A stretch of 64,000 nt of DNA from an uncultured Saprospiraceae bacterium (lineage in GTDB: Bacteria; Bacteroidota; Bacteroidia; Chitinophagales; Saprospiraceae), in NCBI GenBank assembly GCA_937929945.1, contig CALFUK010000049.1, positions 1 through 64,000 of the forward strand, given 5' to 3'. Made by a program: the position numbers and the translations under genes. This document shows positions 8,622 through 16,893 of the stretch, in pieces; the stretch's first letter is position 1; every line of letters starts with the position of its first letter. The notes beneath the pieces are model-generated. The model made no database searches and was not told where the DNA came from. It worked only from the letters and a program-made list of their open reading frames with translations.

Positions 8622-9506
8622 TTATTTACCCCACTCATTGATGGCTGTTTCTATTTTATTTTCCCATTCTGGATTCGAGAATCCTTTCCACAGAGTTTCC
8701 TTAGCTGTGACGGCGCTTTGCTGTGCTTCTTGTTTTTTGCCCATGGCGTATAGGATTTCGCCTTTCAGATAGTGAGTGTAAAAAGCGGAATTGCCAGAAT
8801 CAATGGCTTTTTGAATATACTCTAAGGCCTTCTCATGGTTCTTATCCTCTATAAACAAGTATTCACTCACTAAGTAGTATTTGTAGCCCACTGCTCTTTC
8901 ATTCAGCCCTAAAGCTGCTGTATACTGGGTTTCAATTTCTTTGCGGTGCTTATCGCTGATGGTGATTGGAATCTTGACTCTTGCATTTTCCCATTGCACG
9001 TATAGGTCCCCTTTGTTTAGAGAGGCATTCATAAATCCGATGGTAAATGTTTCTGTAAATTCTGGCGAAGCCTCTACTGGAAAATTGAACTCATATACAT
9101 TATTTTCGGGCTTGTAGGTGTACTGTCCCCAGCCGGCTGTATCGCTATTGAAGAATACAGTCCACTCATTTTGATTTGGAATGGCATAGAGAGCATACTG
9201 ACCCTTAGGTATGGTATCCCCTTTGATGACATATTCATTTTGCAGGTCGATGACGGTCTGATAATCAGCACCTAATCGCCAGATTTTGCCATACTCCAGT
9301 AACCCGCCGAAGATTTTTCTGTCTTTTACATTAGGTCTGCCGTAATTAATTTTTAAAAAGCTCAGACCTATCTTTTGTGAGACTTCAGCTCTCTGGCTTG
9401 TGGTCGGTCGGTTAAATCTGCTTAGATCCTCTTTGACAGGATCAGTTTGGGATTGAGCAATAAAATAGAGGGCAACTAAAATAGTTGAGAGTATTATTTT
9501 TTTCAT
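8622..9506 (-). CDS. secreted DUF2911 protein with TPR-like C-terminus
   Basis: 294 residues. The Sec signal peptide is MKKIILSTILVALYFIAQSQ. A DUF2911 domain follows (about residues 40-180), with the typical stretch IKINYGRPNVKDRKIFG, GKIWRLGADYQT and the WTVFFNSDTAGWG region. The C-terminal 100 residues contain helical repeats (ALEYIQKAIDSGN, YLKGEILYAMGKKQEAQ) that read as TPR. DUF2911 is common in Bacteroidota, and its function is not known to me. The protein is probably periplasmic. It sits 32 bases downstream of frr on the same strand and may be read through from it. Confidence 0.85.
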   Translation of the reverse strand: MKKIILSTILVALYFIAQSQTDPVKEDLSRFNRPTTSQRAEVSQKIGLSFLKINYGRPNVKDRKIFGGLLEYGKIWRLGADYQTVIDLQNEYVIKGDTIPKGQYALYAIPNQNEWTVFFNSDTAGWGQYTYKPENNVYEFNFPVEASPEFTETFTIGFMNASLNKGDLYVQWENARVKIPITISDKHRKEIETQYTAALGLNERAVGYKYYLVSEYLFIEDKNHEKALEYIQKAIDSGNSAFYTHYLKGEILYAMGKKQEAQQSAVTAKETLWKGFSNPEWENKIETAINEWGK

Positions 9507-9538
9507 TTGGGTTACACTTGATAATGGTATGTGTAGAG

Positions 9539-10102
9539 TTACACCGTTAGTATATCCTTTTCCTTGGCTGCGAGAATGGTTTCTATTTTAGCAGTGAAGT
9601 CTTTTAGTAGGCCTTCTACTTCTGTTTCTTTTCTCTTGCCAGCGTCTTCTGGATATCCGTCTTTGACTTCGGATTTGATGACTTCCATCATTTTCTGTCG
9701 GGCATTACGGAGCCCTATTTTGGATTCTTCACCAGCAGCTTTGCACTGTTTCACTAGCTCCTTTCTTCTTTCCTCTGTGAGTGGCGGTATGCTAATCCTG
9801 ACGAATTCGCCATCATTCATTGGTGTCAGACCCATATTAGCAGCGAATATAGCTTGCTCTATATCAGCGAGTAGTGGTTTTTCCCAGGGCTGGATTGATA
9901 TCGTCTTAGAGTCAGGTGCAGACACATTAGCGATCTGGGTTAAGGCCGTAGGGGTGCCATAGTAGTCTACCATAATACCACTGAGCATAGCTGGATTGGC
10001 TTTGCCTGCTCGTATTTTTTTTAGCTCATCCTGCAGGTGGTCTACTGATTTTTCCATGAGTTGTTTGCCTGCTGTTGCTATGTTGTCTATCGTAATTTCC
10101 AT
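9539..10102 (-). CDS. frr: ribosome recycling factor
   Basis: 187-residue RRF, which with EF-G splits post-termination ribosomes. The full family length is present, with the hallmarks LQDELKKIRAGKANPAML near the N-terminus, VDYYGTPTALTQIANV, and the C-terminal coiled arm ending FTAKIETILAAKEKDIL. In many bacteria frr follows pyrH; here the upstream neighbour is instead a YugP-type protease gene, separated by a terminator, so frr must have its own promoter, which I could not locate convincingly. Confidence 0.97.
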   Translation of the reverse strand: MEITIDNIATAGKQLMEKSVDHLQDELKKIRAGKANPAMLSGIMVDYYGTPTALTQIANVSAPDSKTISIQPWEKPLLADIEQAIFAANMGLTPMNDGEFVRISIPPLTEERRKELVKQCKAAGEESKIGLRNARQKMMEVIKSEVKDGYPEDAGKRKETEVEGLLKDFTAKIETILAAKEKDILTV

Positions 10103-10159
10103 AGTTATGTGCTCTGATGGTTTGTATTGTAATATTAGTATAAAATTCCTAAATCAAAA

Positions 10160-10187
10160 AGGACTTTGCCATAAGCAGCAAAGTCCT
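10160..10187 (-). terminator. Rho-independent terminator after the YugP-like gene
   Basis: Perfect 10-bp stem (10160-10169 with 10178-10187) and an 8-base loop. On the minus strand the stem runs into TTTTTGATTT. It separates the serS/YugP-like transcript from frr. Confidence 0.8.
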
Positions 10188-10216
10188 CTGTATGATCTTA
10201 ATTCTTATAGCGCAGC

Positions 10217-10915
10217 TTAGTCTTGTGATCCCATAAATCTGAGTAAGAAATATAAGAACATCACTAAAGCTCCTAATGCTGAGGCGACATAAGTCATCGC
10301 TGCCCACCAGAGAGCGTCTTTAGCTCCGTCGTATTCTGCTCCGTGGGTATTACCCGTCTCATCCAGCCAGTTCAGGGCTCGTCGACTGGCGTCAAATTCT
10401 ACTGGAAGTGTCACTAAGCTAAATAAGGCTGTAGCTCCAAATGTCAGGACTAATGCGAGCATCAGCATATTACCAAGCATGCCTCCACCGGCAAACATGC
10501 CAAACATCATCCCGTAAAATAGGAACTGCTGCGCTTTAGTAGAGAATTGTACGACAGGTACAAGGGCTGAGCGCGTCTTCAACATGGCATATGCCTCAGC
10601 ATGCTGCACGGCGTGCCCACACTCGTGAGATGCTACTGCAGCAGCTGCTACGTGCCGTCCTTGGAAGACTTCTGGTGATAGCGCTATGGTTTTTGATCTT
10701 GGATTATAATGATCCGTCAGTGATCCTTGGCCCTGGACGATCTTCACATCGTGAATGCCGTAGTGCTCCAGCATATCTCTAGCGATCTCTGCGCCAGATT
10801 TACCGCTGGATACGCGCATCTGGCTGTACTGTCTGAATTTTGATTTTAGTCTGCTACTGATGAGCCAACCGACGAGTGTCACTGCACCTACGATCAGCAT
10901 ATATCCCATGTACAT
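10217..10915 (-). CDS. zinc metallopeptidase, YugP family
   Basis: 232-residue membrane protease of the YugP/Zn_peptidase_2 family. The zinc motif HECGH (His97-Glu98-His101) follows the family stretch around NPRSKTIALSPEV, and three to four hydrophobic segments lie at about residues 3-20, 125-170 and 205-228. The FDASRRALNWL stretch after the third hydrophobic segment is also typical. Substrates are unknown for the family; it resembles HtpX-like integral membrane proteases. It follows serS by 20 bases and ends in a strong terminator, so serS and this gene form a two-gene operon. Confidence 0.9.
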   Translation of the reverse strand: MYMGYMLIVGAVTLVGWLISSRLKSKFRQYSQMRVSSGKSGAEIARDMLEHYGIHDVKIVQGQGSLTDHYNPRSKTIALSPEVFQGRHVAAAAVASHECGHAVQHAEAYAMLKTRSALVPVVQFSTKAQQFLFYGMMFGMFAGGGMLGNMLMLALVLTFGATALFSLVTLPVEFDASRRALNWLDETGNTHGAEYDGAKDALWWAAMTYVASALGALVMFLYFLLRFMGSQD

Positions 10916-10935
10916 ATTTCTTAGTATTTTATTAG

Positions 10936-12216
10936 TTAATCAATGATGTCAAATCCTGTGTACCCTCTTAAGACGTCAGGAATATGGATTCCGTTACTAG
11001 TTTGGTTATTTTCTAATACGGCGGCCATGATTCTGGCTAGACCAAATGCACTGCCATTCAGAGAATGAGCCAGCTGGGTCTTACCATCTTTATCCTTAAA
11101 TCGACACTTTAGCCGATTGGTCTGGAAGGTTTCAAAGTTAGAAACAGAGCTGACTTCGAGCCATTTTTTCTGAGCTAAGGAATACACCTCAAAATCATAA
11201 GTCAAGGCCGAAGTAAAGCCGATGTCTCCACCACATAAACGCAATATTCGATATGGTAGTTCCAATTTATCCAAGAGTTGGCCGACAAGGGTGACCATAT
11301 CCATCAGGGTGTCGTAGGATCGGTCTGGATGAGTGATCTGTACGATCTCCACCTTATCAAACTGGTGGACACGATTCAGCCCTTTCACATCGGCTCCGTA
11401 TGATCCAGCCTCTCTTCTGAAGCAGGGGGTGTAGCCAGTCATCTTGATCGGAAAGTCACCTTCTTTAAGGATCACATCTCTATATAAGTTAGTGATGGGT
11501 ACCTCGGCTGTAGGGATCAGGTATAGGTCATCAGCTGTGGCATGATACATCTGCCCCTCTTTATCAGGGAGCTGTCCTGTAGCTCTGGCAGAGTCTTCGT
11601 TGACTAATAGTGGAGGGATGATCTCCAAATATCCAGCATCAGTGACCTCATTTAGCAGAAAACTGATGAAGGAGCGCTGCAGCCGAGCCCCTTTACCTTT
11701 GAAGACGGGGAAGCCAGAACCTGTGATCTTAGCTCCTGCTGCCATATCCAGTATGTCATATTTCGTCGCTAACTCCCAGTGTGGTAAGGCATCCTCACCG
11801 AGTTGCTGGAGCTCTGTCTCACAAGCTTGAAACAGCTCATTATCACTCTCTTCTCTACCTGCAGGCACTGACTGGTGAGTGATGTTAGGGATCTGCAGGA
11901 GTAGCTCTGTGATGGATTCTTTGGCCTGACTGAGTGTCTCTTGCAGCTGCTGGGTCTTTTCTTTGATAGCCGGTATCTCTTGCTTGAGCTTGTCAGCCTC
12001 TTCTCTTTGTCCTGATTTGAATAATTCTCCTATCTGCTTAGAGGACTGATTCAGCTGTGACAGGAGGCTATCCAGCTCTGTCTGAGTGTCTTTACGCTTA
12101 TCATCTGCAGAGATGACTTGGTCTAATATGGTGATCTTTTCCTCTGTCCAGTTCCTGATTTTAAGAGACCTGACCACTTCATCTCTGTGATCTCTTATAA
12201 ATTGGGTTTTTAACAT
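10936..12216 (-). CDS. serS: seryl-tRNA synthetase
   Basis: 426-residue class II aminoacyl-tRNA synthetase that charges tRNA-Ser (and tRNA-Sec where present). An N-terminal coiled-coil arm (about residues 28-105) that contacts the tRNA long variable arm is followed by the catalytic domain: motif 2 around CFRREAGSYG and motif 3 around NGSAFGLARIMAAVLENNQ. Length is normal. It is divergent from rho across a 168-base spacer and leads a two-gene transcript with the YugP-type protease. Confidence 0.98.
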   Translation of the reverse strand: MLKTQFIRDHRDEVVRSLKIRNWTEEKITILDQVISADDKRKDTQTELDSLLSQLNQSSKQIGELFKSGQREEADKLKQEIPAIKEKTQQLQETLSQAKESITELLLQIPNITHQSVPAGREESDNELFQACETELQQLGEDALPHWELATKYDILDMAAGAKITGSGFPVFKGKGARLQRSFISFLLNEVTDAGYLEIIPPLLVNEDSARATGQLPDKEGQMYHATADDLYLIPTAEVPITNLYRDVILKEGDFPIKMTGYTPCFRREAGSYGADVKGLNRVHQFDKVEIVQITHPDRSYDTLMDMVTLVGQLLDKLELPYRILRLCGGDIGFTSALTYDFEVYSLAQKKWLEVSSVSNFETFQTNRLKCRFKDKDGKTQLAHSLNGSAFGLARIMAAVLENNQTSNGIHIPDVLRGYTGFDIID

Positions 12217-12229
12217 TAACTTTTTTTTA

Positions 12230-12237
12230 CAAAAATA
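12230..12237 (-). promoter_or_regulatory. candidate -7 box for serS
   Basis: The minus strand reads TATTTTTG (TAnnTTTG) 14 bases before the serS ATG; no TTG stands at the expected -33 distance. This would give a very short leader. Confidence 0.4.
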
Positions 12238-12263
12238 TGCTTTTAATATTCAAAATAATATCC

Positions 12264-12271
12264 TAATTTTG
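12264..12271 (+). promoter_or_regulatory. candidate -7 box for rho
   Basis: TAATTTTG matches TAnnTTTG but lacks a clear -33 TTG. If used, it leaves a leader of about 110 bases before rho, room for autoregulation of the kind known for rho elsewhere. Confidence 0.35.
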
Positions 12272-12384
12272 CGACATCAAAGCACATCACGAGCTGTGTT
12301 CAATAGCTTGTTTCCATTTGTTTTTTTATAAATCCTTATTTTAACTAACATTTCTATTTAATACCTCTACTCCAAACTTTATTC

Positions 12385-14076
12385 ATGTACGATATACTAC
12401 AACTTAATGATATGCTTGTTCCCGAACTCAGGGACATAGCAGATCAGCTGGAACTTAAGTCCTACAAAAAGCTCAGCAAACAAGAACTCATTTACAAAAT
12501 ATTGGATGAACAAGCCATCGGGTCTAAGGACCTAAAGCCAACTGAAAGCAAAGCCAAATCTTCTGGCGACAAAAAAGCATCAGATAATGGTAAAGATAAG
12601 CCAGCAGCTAAGCGCTCCAGAGCACGTAAGCCTAAGAAAGAAGAAGAAGGGGACGAAAAGCCAATAAAGAAAGAAAAAGTCAAAGAAGAAGTATCAGCCG
12701 CAAAGACAGATACCAGCGACAAGAAAGAAGAAGGAGAAACGGCTCCAGTCGAGGCTAAAGAAGATAAGAAAAGGGATGACAAAAGCTGGGATGATAACAA
12801 GCGCGACGACAAGCGTAAAGACGACAATCGAAACGATAACAGACGTGACGACAATCGCAATGAGAATCGACGAGATGATAATCGCAATGATAACAGGCGC
12901 GATGATAACCGAAACGATAACCGAAGAGAGAAAAAAAGCAATTTTAACGTTGATTTAGACGGAATCATAGAGGGTGAGGGCGTATTAGAGATGATGCCTG
13001 ACGGCTTTGGCTTTTTGAGATCATCAGATTATAACTATCTGACATCACCTGATGATATATATGTATCACCTTCACAGATCAAACTATTTGGCCTGAAGAC
13101 AGGAGATACCGTGAAAGGTGCAATCAGACCTCCTAAGGATGGAGAAAAGTATTTCGCTCTGCTGCGGGTGTCCATGATCAATGGTCTGGACCCAGTAACA
13201 ATCAGAAGTAGAGTGCCATTCAAATATCTGGAGCCTGTATTCCCAAATGAAAAATTCACACTTAATTCAAGTCCGACCGGTAAGGATTTAGGCATCAGAA
13301 TGATTGACCTATTTGCTCCTATCGGAAAGGGACAGAGAGGCCTGATCGTAGCACAGCCTAAGACAGGTAAGACTTTCTTACTGAAAGATGTGGCTAATGC
13401 CATTGCTGCCAATCATCCTGAGACATATTTATTGGTTCTATTGATCGATGAGCGTCCGGAAGAAGTGACAGATATGAAGCGCTCCGTCAAAGCTGAGGTC
13501 ATTGCTTCTACTTTTGATGAGCCAGCTGACAATCATGTCCGGGTAGCTAATATTGTCATAGAAAAAGCGAAAAGACTTGTCGAATGTGGCCATGATGTCT
13601 GTATACTCTTGGACTCTATCACCAGACTGGCCAGAGCCTATAATACGGTAGCACCTTCCAGTGGTAAGGTCTTATCTGGAGGTGTAGAAGCAAATGCCCT
13701 GCAGAAGCCGAAAAAATTCTTTGGTGCAGCCAGAAACATAGAGGATGGAGGATCACTCACGATTCTTGCTACGGCGCTGACGGAGACAGGATCCAAAATG
13801 GATGATGTCATCTTCGAAGAGTTCAAAGGAACTGGTAACATGGAGCTGCAACTGGATAGATCATTAGCCAATAAGCGTGTCTACCCAGCAATTGATCTGA
13901 CGAAGTCCAGTACCAGAAGAGAAGAATTACTCTTGGGTGACGCGATTCTATCCAGAATGTATGTCCTTAGAAAGCACTTAGCTGATATGAAACCACATGA
14001 GGCGATGGACTTTTTGAAGAAACAGATGGCTGGAACCTCCAACAATGAGGAATTCTTAGTCACAATGAATAGCTAA
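12385..14076 (+). CDS. rho: transcription termination factor Rho
   Basis: 563-residue hexameric RNA helicase that terminates transcription. The order is: Rho-N helical domain (residues 1-45), a long charged insertion (about 46-190) rich in Lys/Glu and then Arg/Asn/Asp, the RNA-binding cold-shock-like domain (about 195-270, [13 protein letters not shown]), and the RecA-type motor with Walker A QPKTGKT (Lys329), the [13 protein letters not shown] strand and the Q/R-loop region. The core is standard; the insertion makes it about 140 residues longer than E. coli Rho. Such Arg/Asn-rich inserts occur in Rho of Bacteroidota and Actinobacteria and are thought to bind RNA. The insert holds a 4 x 27-bp tandem repeat. 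Confidence 0.98.
   Translation: MYDILQLNDMLVPELRDIADQLELKSYKKLSKQELIYKILDEQAIGSKDLKPTESKAKSSGDKKASDNGKDKPAAKRSRARKPKKEEEGDEKPIKKEKVKEEVSAAKTDTSDKKEEGETAPVEAKEDKKRDDKSWDDNKRDDKRKDDNRNDNRRDDNRNENRRDDNRNDNRRDDNRNDNRREKKSNFNVDLDGIIEGEGVLEMMPDGFGFLRSSDYNYLTSPDDIYVSPSQIKLFGLKTGDTVKGAIRPPKDGEKYFALLRVSMINGLDPVTIRSRVPFKYLEPVFPNEKFTLNSSPTGKDLGIRMIDLFAPIGKGQRGLIVAQPKTGKTFLLKDVANAIAANHPETYLLVLLIDERPEEVTDMKRSVKAEVIASTFDEPADNHVRVANIVIEKAKRLVECGHDVCILLDSITRLARAYNTVAPSSGKVLSGGVEANALQKPKKFFGAARNIEDGGSLTILATALTETGSKMDDVIFEEFKGTGNMELQLDRSLANKRVYPAIDLTKSSTRREELLLGDAILSRMYVLRKHLADMKPHEAMDFLKKQMAGTSNNEEFLVTMNS
12820..12927 (+). repeat. 4 x 27-bp in-frame tandem repeat in rho
   Basis: Four tandem units of 27 bases encode the nonapeptide DDNRNDNRR (one copy has E for the second D of NDN), residues 146-181 of Rho. 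Codons differ between copies (GAC/GAT, CGA/CGC, AAC/AAT), so the peptide is conserved more than the DNA. A degenerate half unit ([10 protein letters not shown]) precedes it. Confidence 0.9.
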
Positions 14077-14081
14077 TAGAA

Positions 14082-14112
14082 TTGGATATAAGGGGGCGAA
14101 GTACTATTTTTG
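14082..14112 (+). promoter_or_regulatory. Bacteroidota-type promoter for rpmH-rnpA
   Basis: TTG at 14082-14084, a 20-base spacer and TATTTTTG at 14105-14112. It starts just after the rho stop codon and would give a leader of about 115 bases before rpmH. Confidence 0.6.
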
Positions 14113-14233
14113 CGCCTCTTAAGAAAGATTTTTATAATAATAGACTGATAGAGCGTCTATTTCTTTATGGCTTAGATGTAGTTGATCTCTTCTGAGTTGT
14201 GCTCGATACACATTCTATCTCAAAATTTAAACA

Positions 14234-14389
14234 ATGAAACGTACATTTCAACCTTCAAGAAGAAAAAGGTCTAACAAGCACGGCTTCAGATCAAGGATGG
14301 CTACTAAGAATGGTAGGAAAGTACTTGCGAGAAGAAGAGCTAAAGGTAGAGCTAAGCTATCTGTTTCTGACGAGAGAGGAGCTAAGTAA
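14234..14389 (+). CDS. rpmH: 50S ribosomal protein L34
   Basis: 51 residues starting [20 protein letters not shown] and ending SDERGAK: the unmistakable L34 sequence, including the [19 protein letters not shown] core. It is a very basic large-subunit ribosomal protein. It lies 44 bases ahead of rnpA, the classical rpmH-rnpA pair. In many bacteria this pair lies near dnaA/oriC, but here the flanks are rho and a YgjP-like gene, so it is not evidence for an origin. Confidence 0.98.
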   Translation: MKRTFQPSRRKRSNKHGFRSRMATKNGRKVLARRRAKGRAKLSVSDERGAK

Positions 14390-14432
14390 GCTGCGATCAC
14401 GAGAACTTATTGTACAGCCATAGATGTATCCT

Positions 14433-14804
14433 ATGGCAAAATATTCCTTACATAAGAGAGATAGACTAACGAGTAAGAAGCATATTGATTTGCTTTTTAC
14501 TGATGGACAGTCAGTCTATAAATACCCCATTAAATGCATGTATCTCAGTGAGCAAGAGATAGACGTGCCAGTGAATGCAGCAGTGACTGTCCCCAAGAGA
14601 GTCTTCAAAAGAGCTGTAGATCGTAATCTCCTCAAGCGTCGACTAAGAGAATCATACCGCAAAAACAAACATCTCCTTACTCAAAAAATTGGTGCTGATA
14701 CAGAAGCATCTGGCTTGATTCTGATGCTGATCTATGTGTCCAAAGACATCGAAGAATCAGCCGTGATAGAGAAAGCTGTTGTTCATATTCTACAGCAGTT
14801 ATGA
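14433..14804 (+). CDS. rnpA: ribonuclease P protein component
   Basis: About 123 residues, the protein subunit that helps the RNase P RNA mature tRNA 5' ends. The start MAKYSLHKRDRLTSKKHIDLLF aligns with the family; an alternative ATG nine bases upstream (14424) would add three residues. The RNR signature reads KRAVDRNLLKRRLRESYR near residues 65-82. It is probably cotranscribed with rpmH from the promoter after rho. The yidD/yidC genes often following are absent. Confidence 0.95.
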   Translation: MAKYSLHKRDRLTSKKHIDLLFTDGQSVYKYPIKCMYLSEQEIDVPVNAAVTVPKRVFKRAVDRNLLKRRLRESYRKNKHLLTQKIGADTEASGLILMLIYVSKDIEESAVIEKAVVHILQQL

Positions 14805-14868
14805 TATTCGTATAGTTCGCATTGGTGATCTATCATCGATGTAGCAACGTGTGTTGTTCCAATATTCC

Positions 14869-15606
14869 TCACAATCGACATGTATGGCCATGCAGGCTTA
14901 GCCATTTTTCCTTTTCTTCATAATCTGGCATGATATCATGGACGATCTTCCAGAATTTAGGGGAGTGATTCATCTCTTCCAGGTGAGCTAGCTCGTGGAT
15001 GAAGACATAGTCCTGCACATCTCGAGGTGCCAGAAGGAGTCTTGTGGATATATTGATGTTGGAGCTGGAGGAACAGCTGCCCCAGTTGCTGGTGTTATAC
15101 TTCAGCTTGACATCTTTGATGTCTTTTTGGAAGTGTGCTGCATTGAGCTCTAGTATTCTTTTAGTCACGTCAGCTGTGCGATCTACAGCCACTAGTCTTC
15201 TGACTAATTTGGATATGACGGTTTGCGCTTGGTCTTTAGTTAAATTGCGACTTAGACGAAGAAGCATCACGGTACCTGCCACTCTGCCACTGTTAGTTTT
15301 TCTGGATTCGTAGACGATGGCTATCCGATAGCTTTTGTCAGTAATGTGTATAAAGTCCCCATGTTCGTAATTTATCTGAATGAACCTATCCAGAATGGTG
15401 GGCTTCTTTTGCAGCTGCTTTTCGATCCAGTTTTTCGCCCAGTCAATGTGCTGCGGCAGCATAGCATCAGTCACCATACTGGGCACCCTAAGTATCAGGC
15501 TTTTCTTACCAATGGATATTCTGATGGAGGCTCTGCGCTCCCTGTGTATATCCAGTGGTACCTTTCGATCACCGACATCCAGCTTGTAAGTGCCTATTTT
15601 AGCCAT
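14869..15606 (-). CDS. YgjP-like (DUF45) metallopeptidase
   Basis: 245 residues of the YgjP/WLM-type zinc protease family. The HExxH motif is His204-Glu205-Leu-Ala-His208 followed by His214 (EEMNHSPKFW), the typical third ligand, and the upstream strand NTSNWGSCSS is also diagnostic. There is no signal peptide, so it is cytoplasmic. The family is poorly characterised; an association with type I restriction loci exists in some genomes but not here. Its start overlaps the serC stop by 8 bases, so the two are translationally coupled. Confidence 0.9.
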   Translation of the reverse strand: MAKIGTYKLDVGDRKVPLDIHRERRASIRISIGKKSLILRVPSMVTDAMLPQHIDWAKNWIEKQLQKKPTILDRFIQINYEHGDFIHITDKSYRIAIVYESRKTNSGRVAGTVMLLRLSRNLTKDQAQTVISKLVRRLVAVDRTADVTKRILELNAAHFQKDIKDVKLKYNTSNWGSCSSSSNINISTRLLLAPRDVQDYVFIHELAHLEEMNHSPKFWKIVHDIMPDYEEKEKWLSLHGHTCRL

Positions 15607-16669
15607 GCTTCTCTTCGAATGACTTCATGACATCTACGAGTACCTGTACGCCTTCTTGTGGCATGGCATTATAGATCGATGCACGGAAGCCCCCGACTGA
15701 TCTGTGTCCTTTGATGCCGACACATCCAGCAGCAGCGCTCTGCGCTAAGAATTCATCTACCAGAGCATCATTATTCAGCAGAAAACACACATTCATGAGT
15801 GATCTATCCTCTTTTTGAGCTGTGCCCACGAACAGGGTATTTCGGTCTATTTCGTCATAAAGTAGCTTAGCCTTAGCTTCGTTTTTCTGCGCGAGACCTT
15901 CGACACCACCGTGTTTTTTCAGCCATCGCATGGTGAGCATGCTGACATAGATGGAGAATACAGGTGGCGTATTGAATGATGAATCTTTGGCGATGTGAGT
16001 GTTGTAGTCTAACATCGTGGGGACTTCTCTGGAAGTTCTCGCTAAAAACTCCTTATCAAGGATGACGAGGGTCGCACCAGCGGGACCTAAATTTTTCTGA
16101 GCACCAGCATAGATCATCCCGAATTTGGACGTGTCTATCGGCTTGCTGAAAATGTCTGATGACATATCGCAAATGTACTTGACATCTGAATCAGGAAAGC
16201 CCTGGTACTGAGTACCAAAAATGGTATTGTTACTCGTGAGATGCAGGTATTTCAGGTCTTTATCAATCTGATAAGCCTTAGGTATGTAATTATAATTTTT
16301 ATCCTTAGAAGAGGCTGTCAGTTCGGCCTGACCGAATTTCTTCGCTTCTTTTAGCGCCTTTGTCGACCAGCTACCTGTATCTATGTAACCCGCTCTTTCG
16401 GATTCGCCGAGAAAGTTCATCGCAGACATGAAGAACTGACTGCTGGCTCCACCCTGTAAAAAGACGACTTCGTAATTATCATTTAGATGCAGTAGCTCGT
16501 AGACTGATGTCTTAGCTTCTTCCATGATGTCGGCTACCTCTTTTGACCGGTGCGACACTTCCAGTAGTGATAGTCCAGTATCACCGATCTCTAAGGCAGA
16601 CTTAGCAGATTGCTCGATCACTTCTTGTGGCAGGATAGCTGGACCGGCATAAAAATTATACTTTTTCAT
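15599..16669 (-). CDS. serC: phosphoserine aminotransferase
   Basis: 356-residue PLP-dependent class V aminotransferase converting 3-phosphohydroxypyruvate to phosphoserine (serine synthesis) and acting in pyridoxine synthesis where that route exists. The start KKYNFYAGPAILP is the family hallmark. The PLP lysine is Lys192 in IYAGAQKNLGPAG, and GHRSVGGFRASIYNA near the C-terminus binds the phosphate. Length is standard. It is followed by the overlapping YgjP-type gene; no serA is in view. Confidence 0.97.
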   Translation of the reverse strand: MKKYNFYAGPAILPQEVIEQSAKSALEIGDTGLSLLEVSHRSKEVADIMEEAKTSVYELLHLNDNYEVVFLQGGASSQFFMSAMNFLGESERAGYIDTGSWSTKALKEAKKFGQAELTASSKDKNYNYIPKAYQIDKDLKYLHLTSNNTIFGTQYQGFPDSDVKYICDMSSDIFSKPIDTSKFGMIYAGAQKNLGPAGATLVILDKEFLARTSREVPTMLDYNTHIAKDSSFNTPPVFSIYVSMLTMRWLKKHGGVEGLAQKNEAKAKLLYDEIDRNTLFVGTAQKEDRSLMNVCFLLNNDALVDEFLAQSAAAGCVGIKGHRSVGGFRASIYNAMPQEGVQVLVDVMKSFEEKHG

Positions 16670-16893
16670 CTTTTTTAAAATTTTGTAACTCGATGTCTAT
16701 CTGCCGATAACTAAGATTTACACTCCACTTGGAGACCTTAATTATCCACGTGATAGACGTATCGGATTTTTATATTTATAACTCAATGACAATCAGCAAT
16801 TAACTTAAGCTAATCATCCACTTAGTAAGCTCTGTAAGTGAGCTGTAAAAGTATATTTATGCGCTGACAAATGCATTTCAGAGCACTACTATT

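Noticed and set aside
12492-12968. 158-codon minus-strand frame opposite rho (Ser/Leu/Arg-rich)
   Set aside because: It is the antisense of the Lys/Asp/Asn-rich Rho insertion; composition follows from that repeat.
14091-14120. Possible terminator after rho (GGGGGCG with CGCCTCT)
   Set aside because: The stem needs two G-U pairs and a 13-base loop, and the T-run comes 8 bases late; the same bases make a better match to a promoter for rpmH.
14234-14804. rpmH-rnpA as a marker of the replication origin
   Set aside because: No dnaA, dnaN, gidA or DnaA-box cluster is visible nearby; the neighbours are rho and a YgjP-like gene.
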